Assembly: GCF_019578655.1 (NCBI RefSeq)
Contig: NC_063257.1
Coordinates: forward strand, 6,758,001 to 6,822,000
DNA: 64,000 nucleotides
Direction: 5' to 3'
Source of the DNA: Ricinus communis
Lineage: Eukaryota > Streptophyta > Magnoliopsida > Malpighiales > Euphorbiaceae
Below are positions 36,535 to 50,100 of this stretch, one piece after another. Position numbers and translations under genes: made by a program. Each line of letters opens with the position of its first letter. Position 1 is the stretch's first letter. Under the pieces are notes generated by a model. The model was given only the letters and a program-made list of their open reading frames with translations. It was not told where the DNA came from and ran no database searches.

Positions 36535-37400
36535 GTGAAACGGGCGGTGGATTCACCTGATATTGAGTCTCAGATTAAAGATGCTATGCGCTCCCGCGTT
36601 AATTACTTTAATGAACAATCCAAGTTATTTCTCCCTGTCTTTTGCTTATTTACTTTAATTTTTTTATTATTTAATTGTTCTTTTCATAATAGTAAATTTT
36701 TGGGTATTGTTTGGAAAATTACAGTTCTTTGATCTCGTAAAGAATTATTAGAGAAGGATTTGGATAGAAGTTCATAAAAGATTTGTTAAGCAATGTCTGC
36801 TTCAGGTACATATTTCTTATATGCTTTTGTATTAACATTAGGACTTTTATCATGTGCTTTTTTGTTGTAAAATATATTTATATGATGTTTGTTAAGCAAT
36901 TGAAGATTCCTTTATAAACAAAAAGGTTTAAGGCAAGGGTCGAGCTGCAATGTTTTCTAATTTTAGCGACTGTTTCTATGTTATATTGGGAAAGCCAAGT
37001 GGTATAGTCATCATGGTTGTCTAATAACTGTGGACTTTTATTATCATATATTAGTATACAGCACTGCAAATCTGCCAATTTTGGCTTTTGGGTTTAGGCC
37101 CATTCAGGTGAACTTGTTGGTCTTTTATTTTGTTATATTTATGTGCTTGTTTGTTCTTTTGACACTGTTTAGATGGCGACAATGCTTCCAAGGATTCAGG
37201 GGAAACTGATGAAAAAAGGTTCCCGTTCAATTAAAGGAGAAGCAACTGAATCGCCTGAAGGACATGAATCAAAAAATCATATAAAAGAACTTTGTTCTGA
37301 GGATAAGGCGAAAATGGAAGAATCTCCTGTCATGGGACTCTTGACAGCGAAAAGACACCTAAGTCAAGTTTGCTAATGAGTCTGCACCCTATATACTCTT
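36535..37400 (+). pseudogene. Decayed DEK C-terminal-domain chromatin protein gene
   Basis: The first remnant (about 36541-36619) encodes SPDIESQIKDAMRSRVNYFNEQ, the start of a DEK-C helical domain. After a GT donor the second remnant (about 36724-36806) holds LLEKDLG and VHKRFVKQCLLQ in two different frames, with a stop between and several codons lost. The third (from about 37173) reads [15 protein letters not shown], changes frame to [11 protein letters not shown] and [11 protein letters not shown], then changes again near EKTPKSS. Intact relatives are DNA- or chromatin-binding plant proteins; from memory At1g44780 is similar. At least three frame lesions make this a pseudogene. It has no good start codon in context. 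Confidence 0.8.
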
Positions 37401-38247
37401 TTTTAAATTAAATGTGAATTTAAAACCGTGCGAACTGTGTTCTAAGGAAGCATGTCTTTAATGCTTTCCCCTAAAACGCTTTTATCCGAAGCAAACACAA
37501 ATCATTACAATCCCAAACAGACTTGAACCCAATGAATATCAGCAGAAGATGGGGAACCTTTGTCTAAAGTGGCTATCAGAATTCAATCTGTTATGATATT
37601 CTCTCCTGTATGCAGAAAATGGAGAGGACAGCGACTGAATCCTGGATAAGCTGACATGCTAGTTGATTGATAAGAGACACCTTAACAATCACAGGATAAT
37701 GATGTATCATTAGTTCTAACTAATGATCATTCCTTCTGTTTTTGTTTTCCTGTGTTGTCTTGCTGAGTAGAAGACCATATGGCTAGAATTCGTTGGCAGC
37801 TTCTATTACAATATCTTCTGGAGCTGATTTGGTGAGTTGTAGCAGGGTAAGTACCCCAAAAAACTCAAGCGCTCTTGCAAGTTGAGAAGATCGTGTCTCA
37901 TTTTGCATTTACTCGACCAAACACTTCAAAAGGTCTTTTTATTAGATTCCAGAGCCACAGTTGTGAATGTTTCTGCAGATGGGTGTTTATATAAATGCGA
38001 ATTACATTTCAAAGATACAAAAAACATTAAGCCCCATAGCAGTAATTAAGTGGCATCTTCTGATGCAAATCCTAGCGTACTAAAAAGCTATCTAATGTCA
38101 GCCTGGGTGACTCTTGATCTTTGTTTCAAATCAAGATAAAATGGATTTTAGATGACTGCTGTTCCAGCAATGTATCTTGAACTGCAAACAATTTCCATGA
38201 TTGCGCCTGTTCAAGGAATATGAAGAATCTTTATGCCTACAGAAGCA
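37401..38247. other. Intergenic, mostly GGCT 3' side
   Basis: No gene is seen. The part near 38 kb is probably the 3' untranslated region of the minus-strand GGCT gene. A few more bases after 37400 may still be DEK pseudogene. Confidence 0.45.
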
Positions 38248-41200
38248 TTACGAAGTCGGCTCTTTTTGCTCATCTGAAAGCATGCGCCTCACTTCATTTG
38301 CAAGATCCATTACATGCTTGTCCTTGCATCCTAGGATAGGATAAAAAGATTATCAAAATTAAGTATTCTTGCAATGAGAAACTGATAACTAGACTCCTTT
38401 TGTTCTCAAAAGATAGTTCACTTTTAATTTTTATATAAAGTAAGAAAGTTTTTTCACCGTTGATACTATTAATTTACTATTTTTTTACTAAAATATTTTT
38501 GCTAGGCATTTTAAGTGTCAACTATTCATGTAATTTTTATTGGTCTTTGTCTACTCATCTATTGTTGCTATGTGATTCTTAAGTATTGAAATGCAAATAA
38601 AAGAAATACTAGTACATTAGAATTCAAAAATAAATTCAATTAAAAATTATAATTTCGAAGCAAAAAAGTTCAAATTTAATTTTAGGTGATAGATTTGCTA
38701 TTAATTATTCAACTAACTATTAGAAAAGGAAAATGAACTATAATTTAGGATGGACGAAAAGAAAAAAAATATTTCTTTTAGAACAGAGGAAGTAGTACAA
38801 CTGTACATGTAAATCTCAACACCAAATTACCAATTTGAAGAAGGGCCGTCTCAAGATGGAAAAGGTAGTCTCTATTGGGTCCTGAAGGGCCTTCTGCACG
38901 GATGATTTGTCTGCACAAATGATTGAGAATCACTGTATAATTTGACAATATCTACCAACTAAGAAGAGAGGCAGAACCGGTTCAAAAAAAAAGAGAAGAG
39001 GCAGAATAACATTCTCAGTTCTTCTAATGCAGCTATTAAGTTACTTCAGTAACATGGTGAACCGAAAGACTCTAGTTTATTTGGTTTTCCAGACTTCTAA
39101 CCATGCACCTAGCTGGTGACTGGTCTATAGAATATTTTTGACTTGGTTTTGATTAATAGGTCAGAGGTGCAAATACAGGTGCCTTATGTTTAAAAAATGT
39201 CAAAGTGTAGTGAGTGAAAATTGAAGACATTTTACATCTAAAAAGCAAAGATTGAAGATGCATACTTGGCAATGTCTTCAAGAGGTGCAGGCCCCAAGTA
39301 ATTTTTATTATGCTTCTTGTCTTCCGATCCTATGTATCTGATAAGGATGATAATATGGGATCAATCAAATAGGGCTATCTATTGTAAATAAGAAAGGTAT
39401 GTACTGATTAATATTACTTACACCATAACTCTTGAAACAGCTGGAGTTGTAGCTGCAGGATCCTGGAAAAAAATGTTTCAGAAGAGGCTTACAGGATTCA
39501 TAAACTGACAATTTTCTAGAGTCTAAACACTTCAAACTTACAGCGAAGAAATCAAGATAAGCCTTCTGATCATACTGCTTCTCCCTCACTTCCAGATACT
39601 ATAGACCACAACCATGAAAATAAAGGGACTGCTAAGATACACTAAACTGTCTGAGTTGATAAAAACAAGAAAAAGCAACAAAGGAAGGTACAACGTAACA
39701 TTTTGTGATACATCATAAGTTAATCACCAATCAAGTGTTCTTTCAGTCTCTGAGAGTGTCTGCAAGTGTGTGGATTGCAATATTAATAAAATAAGGCACC
39801 TACTTGTTTATTCGTTATTGACCCTCCTCTCTAATTGAATGAACAACTAACCAGGATGAAGAGAGACTTTCAAGTCCTTGCATGATCTCTAAAATTTGAT
39901 TTATTATTTATTCCATATATATGAATAACATTTAAATCACTTCCCCTATCTCTGAGATAGATTGATATTCGACAGTTAAAAAGCAGTTATGGAGCCAGAA
40001 TACTCAGGAAGCAAACATGTCTTTATAAGTTTGCCACTAATAAGGCTCAAATATACCATTAACCATCACATTGAGGAGGGTGATGGATATCATGAAGTTT
40101 AGGACCTCTAAAAGGAATTTAAAAATGATACCATTTTTATCAAGCATCTTTGCTTTTCCACCTATTCCAGTTTCACTACTTATAAGTATTTCCCTCATGA
40201 TCAAATGCCGCGTTTCTCATCACACGATTTCCTAAATCTACCAATATATAGGCCATGTTTACTGTTCAGGAGTCTAAATCTGGTTGATAATATTAGATCA
40301 TCTGTCTAGAACTTTTCTGCTTTTAAACGTTGCATTGTTATGTATACATTTCTTTATACACATGAAAAGTATGAATCCAAATTGGCAGCAAGTGGTTTTA
40401 AATTACAAGCAAAAGCAAGGATGTGGTCAACAATAATCATGTAGAAAGAGACTTAATGCTTTACTTCTGTAAGAACCATACCGTTAGTGCAGTTTCCTCA
40501 TCTTCCTTATCCGAGATCTTATATGCAACTCCCCACTATGACCTCACAAATTAAACGAAAAATTAAATAATGCAACTCATACACTAATGTCTGGTAATTG
40601 CAACCAAGGAACTTCTTTTGAACAAAAACTCATATGATATATATCATGAAACAAAAACGGCCAGATGTAATACTAATAGCAATATAAGAACCGAGGATCA
40701 GAATCCTCAAATAGGCACAGCAGCATGTACTGAAGTGTGTGTTTCTTGTTGGTTGCACAATGATGGATTACTCTCCTCTGATCACATAAATTCACGTGTA
40801 GTCTTTCTAGCAATTGATTTAGTTATGGGTCCTCATTGAAACGATTTGGGCGTTGAATTCTGATCCCCTATGTGTACAAAAACAAACCAATCCTAGTTTT
40901 CTCAATAGCGATATGAAACGAGAACTATGTTGAAGCATATGAATTAAAACCTTCAACATACTCTATAAAATTAAACTATTGAAGGATGCAAGATTGGGTA
41001 ACCAGTAACATAAATCCAAATCTTGAAACAGTCATAATAAAATTAAAGAAACTCACACAGACTTCTCCATCAGCAGGTAATAAAGTGACAGTTCTTCCAG
41101 GATACTCAGGAGTCCCTCTATGATCAGTGCTGCCTATTGACAAATAAAATTAAACAAAAACAAGGAAATGTAGTTATGGATTACACACACACACACACAT

Positions 41201-41346
41201 AACAGAATATCGCCCATGGATAGAGAAGAGAAATTACCTTGATAGAAGACACGGCGATAGCCTTTGATGAAACCAACAAGGCGATCATCATAGTTAAAGC
41301 CTGCTTTCCATATCAAGGACCCATACCCAAAAACACACATCACCAT
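38248..41346 (-). CDS. GGCT2: ChaC-type glutathione-specific gamma-glutamylcyclotransferase
   Basis: Eight exons: 41238-41346, 41057-41133, 40482-40535, 39542-39598, 39422-39462, 39266-39337, 38831-38910 and 38248-38330. They total 573 nt and 190 residues, all in phase. The nucleotide-like loop FGYGSLIW is at residues 6-13, [17 protein letters not shown] at about 38-54, and Y-L-E-V-R-E at 81-86. The last block carries the family's catalytic glutamate (E83 or E86). The length fits plant GGCT2 proteins. The enzyme splits glutathione in the cytosol into 5-oxoproline and Cys-Gly, releasing glutamate and cysteine for reuse; in plants it is tied to sulphur starvation and metal stress. A (CA)n run lies in intron 1 (about 41183-41199). 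From memory it is closest to At1g44790. Confidence 0.93.
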
Positions 41347-42100
41347 TTTCCGATCTTGTCTCTTTATACTTTACTGTAGGTAGGAAGTACGAAGTATGAA
41401 GCAGACAGAGGCAGTTTGGAAGAATAATTCGCAGGCAAACAAACTCTCCTGCGTAATTAACTACCAACAAACTCTCACTTCAGGCTTACCTGTCCAAACT
41501 TCTCTCGTCGTTTCTTTTGGGCCTGTTTGGCCCAATTTCATTTCACTCTGCTACTACCCAACCCAATCATTTCAAAGACATGATTAATTAATTAATTAAA
41601 TTTTTATTTATATATTTCATATTTACGCTTTGTTCATTTCTTCCAACTCGTAATTTGTTGCCACAATCAGGCCGTAAACTGATGCATATCCAGTGATTCT
41701 TTTCCCTTAAATTGGAGGGTAGTGTACACGTGTTGCAGTTTTATGTCTTGTGCTGCAAATTTGGAAAGTGGACAGCGCTGAGAGGTAACTAGCTGCTGCA
41801 GCTTCTTTTATATATTCTCAAGTTTTATTTTTTAAATTTTCTGTTTATGGGTAATGGTAGATATAATGACTGGATTTAATATTTATGTCAAGACTAATTA
41901 AAATTATCTTTTAAATTACATTATTATTTCAGTTATTTTTATTTTATTTTATAAATACTTAATTAATTATCACAATTGGTATTATATAATTCTATTATAT
42001 TTCTTTAATCTCTATTTTTGATATTGATGTCAAAATCATTTAAAAATTTATTTAATCTAAATTATATAATACTATAAAACATATATAGAATTTGGATTGA

Positions 42101-42490
42101 TCATGATAAAGCTAAAGCTAGAGCACGGCCTAATGGAAAATGAAGTGAATTGTTGATCGTGTCATAAAGACTTTTATGTCTATGCTCCAATCGCCCTCTC
42201 GGAGGAATATGCGATTCTAAAGTGCCAATCCCAAAGTTAGTTTTATACATATGACCGACAACGGAAAAAATAAATGCAATAGCCAAATGATGGTGTGCAA
42301 TATCGGTCAACCATAAACTTTGTGTTTGTGGATGGAACTCCCCCGAGAAGAATTAGAATGGTACTTCTTGCTTTTTGAGAGGTACCAAATAAATGATTAC
42401 TAAAATCGGGATTTTGAGCATAAAGATTCCACTGACCTGTAAAAAGTGAGCCTAATCCTTCGAGATGTGGTAATACACTCGAATGGTACA
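42101..42490 (-). pseudogene. psaB: Nuclear copy of a plastid psaB fragment
   Basis: On the minus strand two frames encode photosystem I PsaB pieces: [20 protein letters not shown], then HLFGTSQ, then [25 protein letters not shown] and LYDTINNS. A frame change lies between LLGG and TDIAHHH, and about ten residues are missing after FGIG. Several substitutions and the lack of both gene ends show a non-functional transferred fragment. PsaB rather than PsaA is supported by [14 protein letters not shown] and YDTINNS. Confidence 0.9.
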
Positions 42491-42770
42491 ATCCCTCCGT
42501 CGCCCCATAATGAAAGGGACGATCTCGTAGTTCTTGGTCTGTGAAGATACGTTGTTAGGTGTTTCATTTTATTTTCCTATTAAGGTTGAACCTAAAGCTG
42601 TGCTCGAGAGATAGCTGTCCATATATTGATAAGGGATGTATGGATTCTCGAGAAGAGAAGAGCCGTGGTGGTCTCCCTGGACCGCCTAGATCCCATGAGT
42701 GAATAGAAAGTTGAATCTACATTGGATCTCACCTGAATCGCCCCATCTATAACAAGTCCACATTTAGAAT
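42491..42770. other. Plastid-like non-coding sequence joined to the psaB fragment
   Basis: The sequence around 42500-42560 (tcttggtctgtgaagatacg) and 42600-42755 (containing gatctcacctgaatcgcccc) looks, from memory, like non-coding plastid inverted-repeat DNA near trnV and the 16S rRNA gene. It abuts psaB, which is elsewhere in plastid genomes. Assignment of the exact plastid locus is uncertain. Confidence 0.55.
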
Positions 42771-44407
42771 TGAGAAGATTAATCCACATTTAGAATTTAA
42801 GAAATTAATTAATGTAATATAAATTATTTAATTGAGTTTGTATATTAGTGAATGATACAAAATCCATTTAGACCCATTAATAATAATTACCTTTTTCTAA
42901 TAGATTTTTTTTTACTTTTAAAATAATTAGATTTAGATATATATTCATTGTAAAAAATCTAAAATCACAAATTATTACTTATATATCATATGTTATTTTA
43001 ATATTTATGTTGTATATAATTTTTAAGTTTATAAGTAAATTATTATGTGATTAAATATATTAAAAATGGGTTTATACATATATCATATTGTCAATCATAT
43101 TCTTAAACTAGCTAAACAAAACTTGCTTAATAGGTACGTTCCAATTAGAATTTAAGACTATTGATAAATGAGTCAAATTAGAATTTATTCTTTTAATATT
43201 ATGCTTATAGATCAACATTAAACATTTACAATGCGACAATTCAAATTACTAATCTAATTTCGGGATGTATTTAAAATTGCATTACTAAGCTCATTTGCGC
43301 AAATTCTTTGTTGTTAGCAAAAGGGATATATCATATGGTATGAAAGAGAAGTTAAGGATATTTTGGATTAATTTTTTTTATTCATTAATAATAACAAGAA
43401 TTATTATTATTTTTATATATGTTAACAGAATAATTATGAAATGAGAGATTATTATAATATTTGATTAAAAGTTCTAACATCAGAGATGACTGGTTATCTA
43501 TTTAAAGGAACAACATAAATATATAGGAACCAATCCAATCGAATGTGTCCTTAAGCTTAAAAAGGAAAAAGAGAAAAAAACAAAAAACAAATGTTTCCTT
43601 ACCTGGACCTCAACCTCAACTTCAACTTAGTTTTTACATTCTGATGTTCTTATTCTTCTTCCCCACTTACTTTCTCACTATCCACATGCCTGACACCCCT
43701 ACAAAATAAGGCATAAGATTCAAATTCCTCTTAGTAACAACCTGAAAGGGGATGCCACCCAATTTCTGGACAACTAGCTATGGACCTAACAATCCAAACT
43801 ACTGAATGCCATATGCCCATGTCATTACAAATCACTCAACTCAACTCAACTCCATAATCAACCTCGGCCCCGTCTGTCCAAGTTACAGAGAATTTGGTTC
43901 TTGTTCAAGCCCTGTTTCTTTATTGTCTTAAAAGAAACTAGGTTGTCCATTTCAAGCAATCTTGCCATATGATCATACACGAAAACATATTGCATATTCA
44001 TAATGCTGGTTGTCACTTAGACATGACATAATATCCCATTGTTCTAGTCCTTTCTTATGTCTTTTTTATTCTTTTGGTACATAGGAAATACTTTTAAATA
44101 GAAATAATGCTTGAACACTCTGAACTATTATGTTAATGAGAGTTTTCTTTCAGGGAAATTGAAGCCAGATACAGAAGGACAAGATTATATATAATTAGTG
44201 ATCAAAATCTTAAGACAAAGTTTTAGGGAAGCAGTGGAGACTACACATAATTCAGTCCCACTTTTGATCGCTACATCTTGCGAGAATATATTGAATACAT
44301 CTCACATTACATAAATATATATCTTCCAAGCCTTTTTTTTTCTTCTTTATTTTATTTCAGGGGAAGTAGTCTTTGCCGGAATCTTCAATTATTCCATCAG
44401 TTCCATT

Positions 44408-46920
44408 CTAGACATTGTTACCAAAATTGGTTGATGATGATTTATTAGTGTCAGAAATTGGCAATTCAAGGGTGCCATTTTTCTCATTTGTCACTGGTGC
44501 TGCTGAATTACTTGTGCTATCCTTGCTTTTACCCCACACGACAGTGTATAGCCCAAGAACAATGAAAACTGCTCCAATTACACTGAATAGATTCAAGAAA
44601 GAATTAGTACCACAGTCTAATTTTATTTGATCTTTCAAGAAGAATAACAGAATATATATATATATACCTTCCAAGGTGAAGTTGCTCAGCTAGAATAATG
44701 GTACCAAGAGCAGCAGTGATGATCATGCATAGAGGGCTAAAAGAGGTTACAAAAACAGGGCCTCTTTCCTTAATCACCACTCCTTGAATATAATATGCAC
44801 ATCCGGAGCAAACTACTCCCTAATTACATAATGAATAGTCTGTTAATGATCGAGTTCTTGAATTAATTGATTAATATCAGAAAACAAAAATTAAAACTAT
44901 GATACTCACAGTGTAAACAGCAGCTAGAAGCCTCGAGTCAAAGCCAATTTTCCAGGCACTCATGTCTCTTTCCATGATAAGTGACACTGCTGCACCTTCC
45001 ACCGTACCCATCAAGCATATCAATGCTGTAAGAGAAAGCTCTGCTGGGTATTTCTTCAAAGTAAATGACTGTAACAAATTTGTCAAGAAATTAAAATTTT
45101 TAGCAAGTAATGATGGTGTATGACCATCTTCAAAACCTTGAACTAGATACTGGAGTCATCGTCTCCAGGAATGGGGATTTCGAGTTTAACCAACCCTGAA
45201 GATCCTGAAACGAAGGGAACTATCTTTTTCCTGGATGAATACTTTACTTACTTGCAATATGAAGAAGCCTGACCAGCCAAAGCAACTGCCTAGGAGCAGT
45301 AAGGTTCCTACAATCCAATGCTGATTACTGGGTTCACTGCCGCCTTTGTGGTGGGCTGCTCCATGTGACCGTATAATGTCAAGGACTGGACCTTTGTACA
45401 AAGTCATAACCATTGCTCCTGCAACTGTTATACATGTTCCAATAACCTTGGCTACATCCCGTACCCTCTTAATGTTCACTCTCTCCAACCTGTAACATAT
45501 CATGTAACTTTTGATTAATTATTGTATACAAATTGATAAAGATTTTGTTCTCTCATTTGTTATTAATAACTATTTCTTGAATTGACTTAAGTCTATTAAT
45601 CAATATTACAAAGGCTGTCAATTTGTAGCGTCATAGTCAACAAGCCTTGTATGTTCAGAAATGGAAAATGATCTTCTATAATAGGGACAAGATTAACAAT
45701 AATGATTAAACATTATTCTTCCACCTTAATTATGCGGCGGATGAACACAGCTTTAGCATATGCTTCAGAAGATTAATTTTATCAGTTCATCTTCTTTTTC
45801 TGAAACATATGCGAAAGCAAAACAAATAGGACCCAGGTGACAATTCAATTTCTTTTCCTCTTTCAGGTCGCAAATTATTCTTCTTTTTTCCTCCTTAATT
45901 TCTAGGCTGTGAGTGTGATGTGACTGGAAACTGTTGAATATGGAATTAGTGGCTTAATGTAATAATGTCCTTTAAAGCTAGCTTGCTGGCCCTTTACTAC
46001 GTCACACTACATCATTGCCATTTAAACAAGTACTGCACTTGATTATGATTTTACCTGAAAACTATTGCCATTATAAAGGTTATGGCAGGAAGGACATTGA
46101 TAGAAGCAGATGCAAATGTTGCTGATGTATACTGCAGCCCAACATAGTACATATTCTGATCAAGCACTGGCCTGCAGATTTCCATACATAAATTAACATT
46201 GTTTTCTAATTCAGAACATAAGACACATATTTACTATATGCTATACAAATTATTTTGCTCCACTACGTTAAGGACATATAAAATTAAAATGCTAACTCAA
46301 ATTTTGTCCAGGAATCTATGTAGCGAAGAATAATCTTAGTTTTTCTTTATAATTAGATATGCTCACTAAAGCATGAAAGACAAGTAAAATATGACTAATC
46401 ATATTAAAAGTAACTGAAAAACATTAGTATAATAAGTTATGACATAAATAGACTATTGTAGTGACTAATGAAATAATTATAAAATAAAAATAAAAGTGAC
46501 TGAATCAATGATGCTATGCATATTTAAAGCAGACTCGCTCGATGAGGTTAAGATAGGAGAGATACACCTATGTTTATCTCAGCCTGTCAGCACATTGCAT
46601 AAAATTATGAAATGCATGACGTGCATATTATGTTTGAAATGCATGATTTGATAAGCACAGAAAGGTGGGTAGAGCATTACTCCAGAAAACCAAGAGCCGC
46701 TATTCTGAGAAAGATAGGAAGTGTCATCTTTGGCCTTGTTTTCCTGTAATCAACAATGGAATACAAGAGAAAACAGCGTATTCTCTGATTAGGCCATGCA
46801 TAAGAAGAAACAGAGCAATATGGTTCCGACCAGATTTCCAAGAAAACGCAAGAAAATAAATAGATATAAATATTGAGCATGTATTATTTAACAATCGAAA
46901 TTTAAATTTTACTGCAACAA

Positions 46921-46956
<36 letters not shown>

Positions 46957-47166
46957 TTCGAGAACAAGAGCAAAAGGTGCGATGACAAGAGTGGCAACAA
47001 CATGGCGATAAACTGCAAGTATATAATGACTCATGCCACGCTTCAAAGAAACCATGGTGATAATATACATTCCTGCATATCCAAATTGTAGAGACACAAT
47101 TGCTATGAAAGGTTTAACTTTGATTATTCCTTGGCATAGCTTCTTACACAGGCTCTGCTCTTCCAT
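44408..47166 (-). CDS. WAT1-related/UMAMIT transporter, copy 1
   Basis: Seven exons: 46955-47166, 46681-46743, 46055-46171, 45252-45489, 44910-45068, 44668-44819 and 44408-44582. They total 1116 nt and 371 residues. This is the nodulin MtN21/EamA family with about ten membrane helices. Visible family blocks: KPFIAIVSLQFGYAGMYI and HYILAVYRHVVATL at the start, LDQNMYYVGLQYTSATFASA, VAGAMVMTLYKGP, YPAELSLTALICLMGTVEG, YYIQGVVIKERGPVFVTSF, and the ending ILAEQLHLG with VLGLYTVVWGK. A hydrophilic Ser/Thr-rich tail follows. Family members move amino acids (UMAMITs) or auxin (WAT1) across plasma or vacuolar membranes. The closest relatives from memory are At1g44800 (SIAR1/UMAMIT18) and At1g21890, which argues for bidirectional amino-acid transport. 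The intron 1 donor sits directly against a GA/CT microsatellite. Confidence 0.93.
46926..46953. repeat. (GA)n microsatellite at the intron 1 donor of WAT1 copy 1
   Basis: About 14 GA units (CT on the coding strand). Exon 1 ends at 46955 and the intron begins GTCTCTCT, so the GT of the donor runs straight into the repeat. Confidence 0.93.
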
Positions 47167-50100
47167 TTTCTTTATGTCTTTCTTTCTTTCTTTAACTACC
47201 TCAAGCTCCCTACTGAGTGACTCAATCTCTCAATGCATGCAACCACTGGTATGAGAGACGTCCCTTTATAGACCCAAAAAGCAAGAAAAATGAGATTATA
47301 AAAAATAAAAAATAAAAAAATAAAAAAAAAAGTAAAAGATAGATATACCATTTCTACTACTCTACGACTATACGAAGCACTCACTCTTCTCCTACTTCAT
47401 CTTTAATAAATTTATCAAGATTCCTTTATCCAATAACTCAAACACTTCTTTTTATTCCAGAGCAAACTAACTAGGGAATCCTCTCTGCTGTCTTATGTGT
47501 AGAATCCTTGTAAATTATTTTTAATTAACAAGGAAGAGAAAAGAAAAAAAAAAAAAAAAGGAAGTTCAGAGAGCAGAATTATTAGGAAAATGATGCTTTT
47601 CTAATTTTATTTTATTTATTTTTTTATATTAGAAGGTGGGATCTTAGTTCTTCCCACCACACCAGATGAAATTCAGGTTTAGTGCTAAAAGACGATATTA
47701 TTGGTGTTTGTAAAGAGTGGGTGCCTTAAAAGTGTGTACACCATTTCCAAAAGATGATTGACCAGACCCTCAATCACATTATTTTGTTTGGTGCACCTTA
47801 TCAGGTTTTTCTTTTCTTTCCCTGAATTTCTTAGTTCTCGATCATATATTAATTGCGTAATTTATTAAAATTATATTTTATTAATTTCTTATATTTTTGT
47901 TTTTAGTTGGATTAAAAAAAAATTATATATTTTTTATTTGTTTTATATAGATTTTTTTATTTTTATGTTTACTTTAGATAAAAATAATTGAATTCCTAAT
48001 AAACTAAAAATAAAAATTAAAGAATATAAAAAAATTAAACTGAAGATTAATAGTACATTATACCTTAACAATGGGCAATGATAGATTGATAAGGGAGACA
48101 CATCAAAATGAATACTATTGTTTTATTAGGAGAATATTTGTTTATAAAAAAATTATCATATTACAATTTATTTTTAGTAAAATTACTAAATTTATATCAT
48201 ATTTTATTTATTATTTTTTTAATAAATATTTAAACCAAGATTACTACCTAAGCCCTTAATCATCTTTACCAACAAGAAAAGTAATCCAAAAATCTTCCTA
48301 AAGTCCATATAGTGGAGTTGTTTGCTCAAAATAATTAACTAAATACTTTATTTAAAATTTATATTTTTATTAAAATTAAAATAAGACTTTAATTAATTAT
48401 TTGTATGGGAGAGTATAAAAAATATTATTATTAAATATTTTTTAGTTTTTGAGTCTCATTTAATTTTTTTATATTTTTAAAGATAGAGAATATAGAAAGA
48501 AAAATGACAACGATAATACAAGAGAATTTGAAATGAAAATATATTATTGAAAATTCTAAAAAAAAAGTGAAAAAAATATTGAAAATTTTTATTCATAGCA
48601 ATGCATAAAAAGTCTTTAAAAGTATATAAAATTATATGTCTATAAAAGTCAATAACTTTTTAAATATTAACTTACTTTTAAAAATTTTATAAAAGTTGTA
48701 ATTGAGCACTTCTAGTTTTTATAGACTTTTTGAAAGTCTATATTAAATACTCCACACTTGAATACATTGAATACAAGTCTAATTTTCAAAATTACTATTG
48801 AATACATCTTGGTTTTTAAATTTTATTAAAGTGTTTAAAAATTTTAATTGAATACATCATTCTAAAAGTGATGTAAAATATAAAGAAATTAAAAAAGTTA
48901 TAAGAATTTCTTATAATTTCTTGGTATTTAGAAAAGAGCAAAGGGTATTAAAAAACTATTAAAATCTCTTATCATAAGTGAGAATTGTTAGAAAAATCAA
49001 TAGTCATTATAATAAGTTATTATTTATTTTTTAAAATATTTTAATAATTATCTGTCATTTTTATAAATATAATGTAACGTCAAGTTTTTTTATTTTATTT
49101 TTTTATATCTAAATAAATATAATAAATTCTATAGCATTTATAGAAAGATAATGTACTCTCCAATTAGATCTTCTTATAATTAAATATTTATTTAATTTAA
49201 TTTTAAATATCAAAGATAAGAAGCGATACCTAAATTTGAACTGAAAATATTAATGTAAGAAAATAAGTTTATGAATACCTAATTCAGACATCATTAACTT
49301 TTGTGATATTAATAATTCCAGTGTGATGTGGAAAATCAGAGACGCTGTAAGCTGACTCAGTTCCATTGCTTTCCAAATGATTATCTGGAATGTTAGTTTC
49401 CAAACTTATTCTTATTCCAATGTGTCAGTCTCCATTAACTGTTTAGTCCCTTCATAGAAATTTGCATCTTAATTTTTATAGCATATTATGTCATCATCCA
49501 TCGTTTCAATTATCCTAAGTTTATCCTATCCATCAATCTAATAAACAAATTCCCTTTTTTTCTTTTCTCTTGTTTTTCTCAGAATTATTTTGCACCAGTG
49601 TTCTTTCATTTTATTTCTTCTTTTTATATATATCAAGTGGGCAAATAGAAGTAATTCATATATTTATGCTAAATAACATTAAAGTTTAAGCCAACCTAAC
49701 CTTTTATCTCACCATTTTCTATTCTTTTGCTGTCGTTATTTTTCAACCGTTAAACTGTAAGTAGTCTCGCTTCTGACAAGAAAAAATTCTAAAATAAAAA
49801 GGAAAAAAGAAAAAGCAAATGGATAACAATTTGAGAAAAGAGAAAATGAAGTAGAGAAATGGAAACCAAGGCAGAGGAAAAAAGGAAAGTTGGTGGTTTC
49901 GTGTTTGGATTCCAACGAGAGAAGAAGATGAAGTTGGTGGAAACCCACATTGTCTCATATATGGAAATTAGCATTGTGAAGATATATGTATTGCGGTGAA
50001 ACTATTTTTATTTAATGGAAACATGTGGCCACAGATCAAAGTTTAATTTAATTCCTTTCCTCCTCTTTCATGCTCAATATTTTCATGATTAGTTTCAGCA

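Larger units (their letters stand above)
41347..44407. other. Intergenic containing a plastid DNA insert
   Basis: Apart from the plastid-derived block at about 42100-42790, this is AT-rich DNA with no supported gene. The part just left of 44407 is probably the 3' untranslated region of the first WAT1-related gene. Confidence 0.5.

Noticed and set aside
42101..42490. Functional photosystem gene
   Set aside because: A fragment with a frame change, deletion and no ends, set in nuclear AT-rich DNA.
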